12,665 bases of DNA, taken from NCBI GenBank assembly GCA_030152105.1, contig JASLIH010000164.1:1-12665 (forward strand), written 5' to 3'. Below are positions 11,766-12,665 of the stretch, one piece after another. Numbering within the stretch: the stretch's first letter is position 1; every line of letters starts with the position of its first letter. A program made the position numbers and the translations under genes. The notes beneath the pieces are model-generated. The model worked only from the letters and a program-made list of their open reading frames with translations, was not told where the DNA came from and did no database searches. Source of the DNA: Actinomycetes bacterium. GTDB taxonomy: Bacteria; Actinomycetota; CALGFH01.

Positions 11766-12665
11766 GCCACCCCTCCTTCCTCTTCGGGGGTCATATCTGG
11801 GGTCATGCTGGCCGCGCCGGTGCCGCCGCCCTCGGGTGTCCGCTCGGCCGGGGCCCGGCCCTGCGCCTCCTGGACGACCCGCCAGATCTTCTCGGCCGAG
11901 GCCGGCTTGTCGATGAACTCGACCCCGACGAAGCGCAGCGCGTCGGCGACGGCGTTCATCACCGCCGGCGGGGCCGCGATGGTGCCGGTCTCGCCGATGC
12001 CCTTGACCCCCATCGGGTTGGTGCTGGAGGGGGTCACGGTCTTGTCCAGGGTGTAGCCGGGCAGCTCGGCCGCGGACGGGATCCGGTAGGTGGACATGTT
12101 GCCGGTCAGCAGGGTGCCGTTCTCGTCGTAGAGCGCCTCCTCGTACAGCGCCTCGGCGATGCCCTGGGCCACCCCGCCCATCACCTGGCCGTCGACGATC
12201 AGCGGGTTGACGATGTTGCCGCAGTCGTCCACGGCCACGTACTTGTCGATCCGGGTCGACCCGGTCTCCGGGTCGACCTCGACCACGCAGATGTGGGTCC
12301 CGGACGGGAAGGTCCAGTTGGGCGGGTCGAAGGCGGCGCTGCCCTCCAGGATCGGGTCGACGCCCTCGGGCAGGCTGTGGGCCGCCCAGGACGAGAAGGC
12401 CAGCTCGGGGACGGTCTTGGCCCGGTCGGGAGCGCCCTTGACCTGCCACTTGCCGTCGGTCCACTCGAGGTCGTCCTCGGCCACCTCGAGCTCGTGGGCG
12501 GCCAGCACCCTGGCCTTCTCCCGCACCCGCTCGGCCGCCTTCTGGATGGTCACGCCCCCGACCGACAGGCTGCGGCTGCCGTAGGAGTCCAGCCCCCAGG
12601 TCGCCACCGAGGTGTCGCCGTGCAGCACCTCGACGTCGTCGGGGGTGACCCCGAGGGCGTCGGCC
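11762..12665 (-). CDS. coxL: CO dehydrogenase-type molybdenum hydroxylase large subunit CoxL (C-terminal part, runs off right edge)
   Basis: Only the last 300 residues of an expected ~800-aa subunit are present. They read HGDTSVATWGLDSYGSRS near the edge, EVAEDDLEW, FDPPNWTFPSGTHICVVEVD, YVAVDDCGNIVNPLIVDGQ and MGGVAQGIAEAL. Next comes the MoCo-site motif GVKGIGETGTIAAPPAVMNA, whose glutamate corresponds to the catalytic base of the xanthine oxidase family. The extra C-terminal tail (TPEGGGTGAAS onward) is low-complexity. The active-site loop that separates true CO dehydrogenase (form I, AYXCSFR) from form II (AYRGAGR) lies outside the window. The order coxL then coxM is the one usual for form II (S-L-M) rather than form I (M-S-L), yet coxDE and moa genes follow. 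The call is therefore to the CO-dehydrogenase-like family, with substrate open. Confidence 0.9.
   Translation of the reverse strand, partial: ADALGVTPDDVEVLHGDTSVATWGLDSYGSRSLSVGGVTIQKAAERVREKARVLAAHELEVAEDDLEWTDGKWQVKGAPDRAKTVPELAFSSWAAHSLPEGVDPILEGSAAFDPPNWTFPSGTHICVVEVDPETGSTRIDKYVAVDDCGNIVNPLIVDGQVMGGVAQGIAEALYEEALYDENGTLLTGNMSTYRIPSAAELPGYTLDKTVTPSSTNPMGVKGIGETGTIAAPPAVMNAVADALRFVGVEFIDKPASAEKIWRVVQEAQGRAPAERTPEGGGTGAASMTPDMTPEEEGGVA

Noticed and set aside
10938..12464. Open frame of about 508 codons that could suggest a CoxL-CoxM fusion
   Set aside because: Only the part after GTG 11765 resembles CoxM; the upstream part is an R/G/P-rich out-of-frame reading of coxL. A ribosome-binding site and GTGA overlap mark the true coxM start.

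Overview
This window is very GC-rich (strong G/C bias at third codon positions), has tightly packed genes with 4-base start/stop overlaps, and carries several protein types typical of high-GC Gram-positive bacteria. These include a ribbon-helix-helix-tailed conserved protein and a pair of short STEDLR-motif proteins, one membrane-anchored. It most likely comes from an actinobacterium (Actinomycetota), probably an uncultivated soil or aquatic lineage. That assignment is inferred from style and gene content only. There is no rRNA, tRNA, insertion sequence or CRISPR array, so this is ordinary chromosomal DNA.

Left part (1-3184): the start of a YbdK-type carboxylate-amine (glutamate-cysteine) ligase gene leaves through the left edge. 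It is divergent from a small RHH-domain gene, and the promoter region between them holds five TTGTC(C/G/T)G boxes. The RHH gene converges on pepA (leucyl aminopeptidase). pepA diverges from a small cupin gene across a 56-bp spacer with a symmetric double -10 element.

Middle part (3181-6828): a TPP riboswitch precedes cytX, a probable thiamine-precursor (hydroxymethylpyrimidine) permease. cytX is translationally coupled to a DUF2461 gene, and that gene shares its palindromic CTAG stop with the converging cupin gene. Upstream lies a two-gene operon of related proteins: a 187-aa membrane-anchored one and a 274-aa soluble one with a long acidic linker. It may be read from a general-stress-type promoter.

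Right part (6904-12665, all minus strand): coxL (C-terminal part only), coxM, coxD, coxE, moaE and moaA follow one another with overlaps or tiny gaps, and a HIT-family gene follows moaA. CoxL and CoxM are the molybdenum and FAD subunits of a carbon-monoxide-dehydrogenase-type hydroxylase. CoxD and CoxE are the AAA ATPase and VWA protein associated with maturing its active site. MoaA and MoaE make the molybdopterin cofactor, so the cluster couples an enzyme with its cofactor supply. The coxD start is abnormal: no ATG, GTG or TTG lies in frame before the Walker A motif, and a perfect 13-bp hairpin sits at the coxM-coxD junction.
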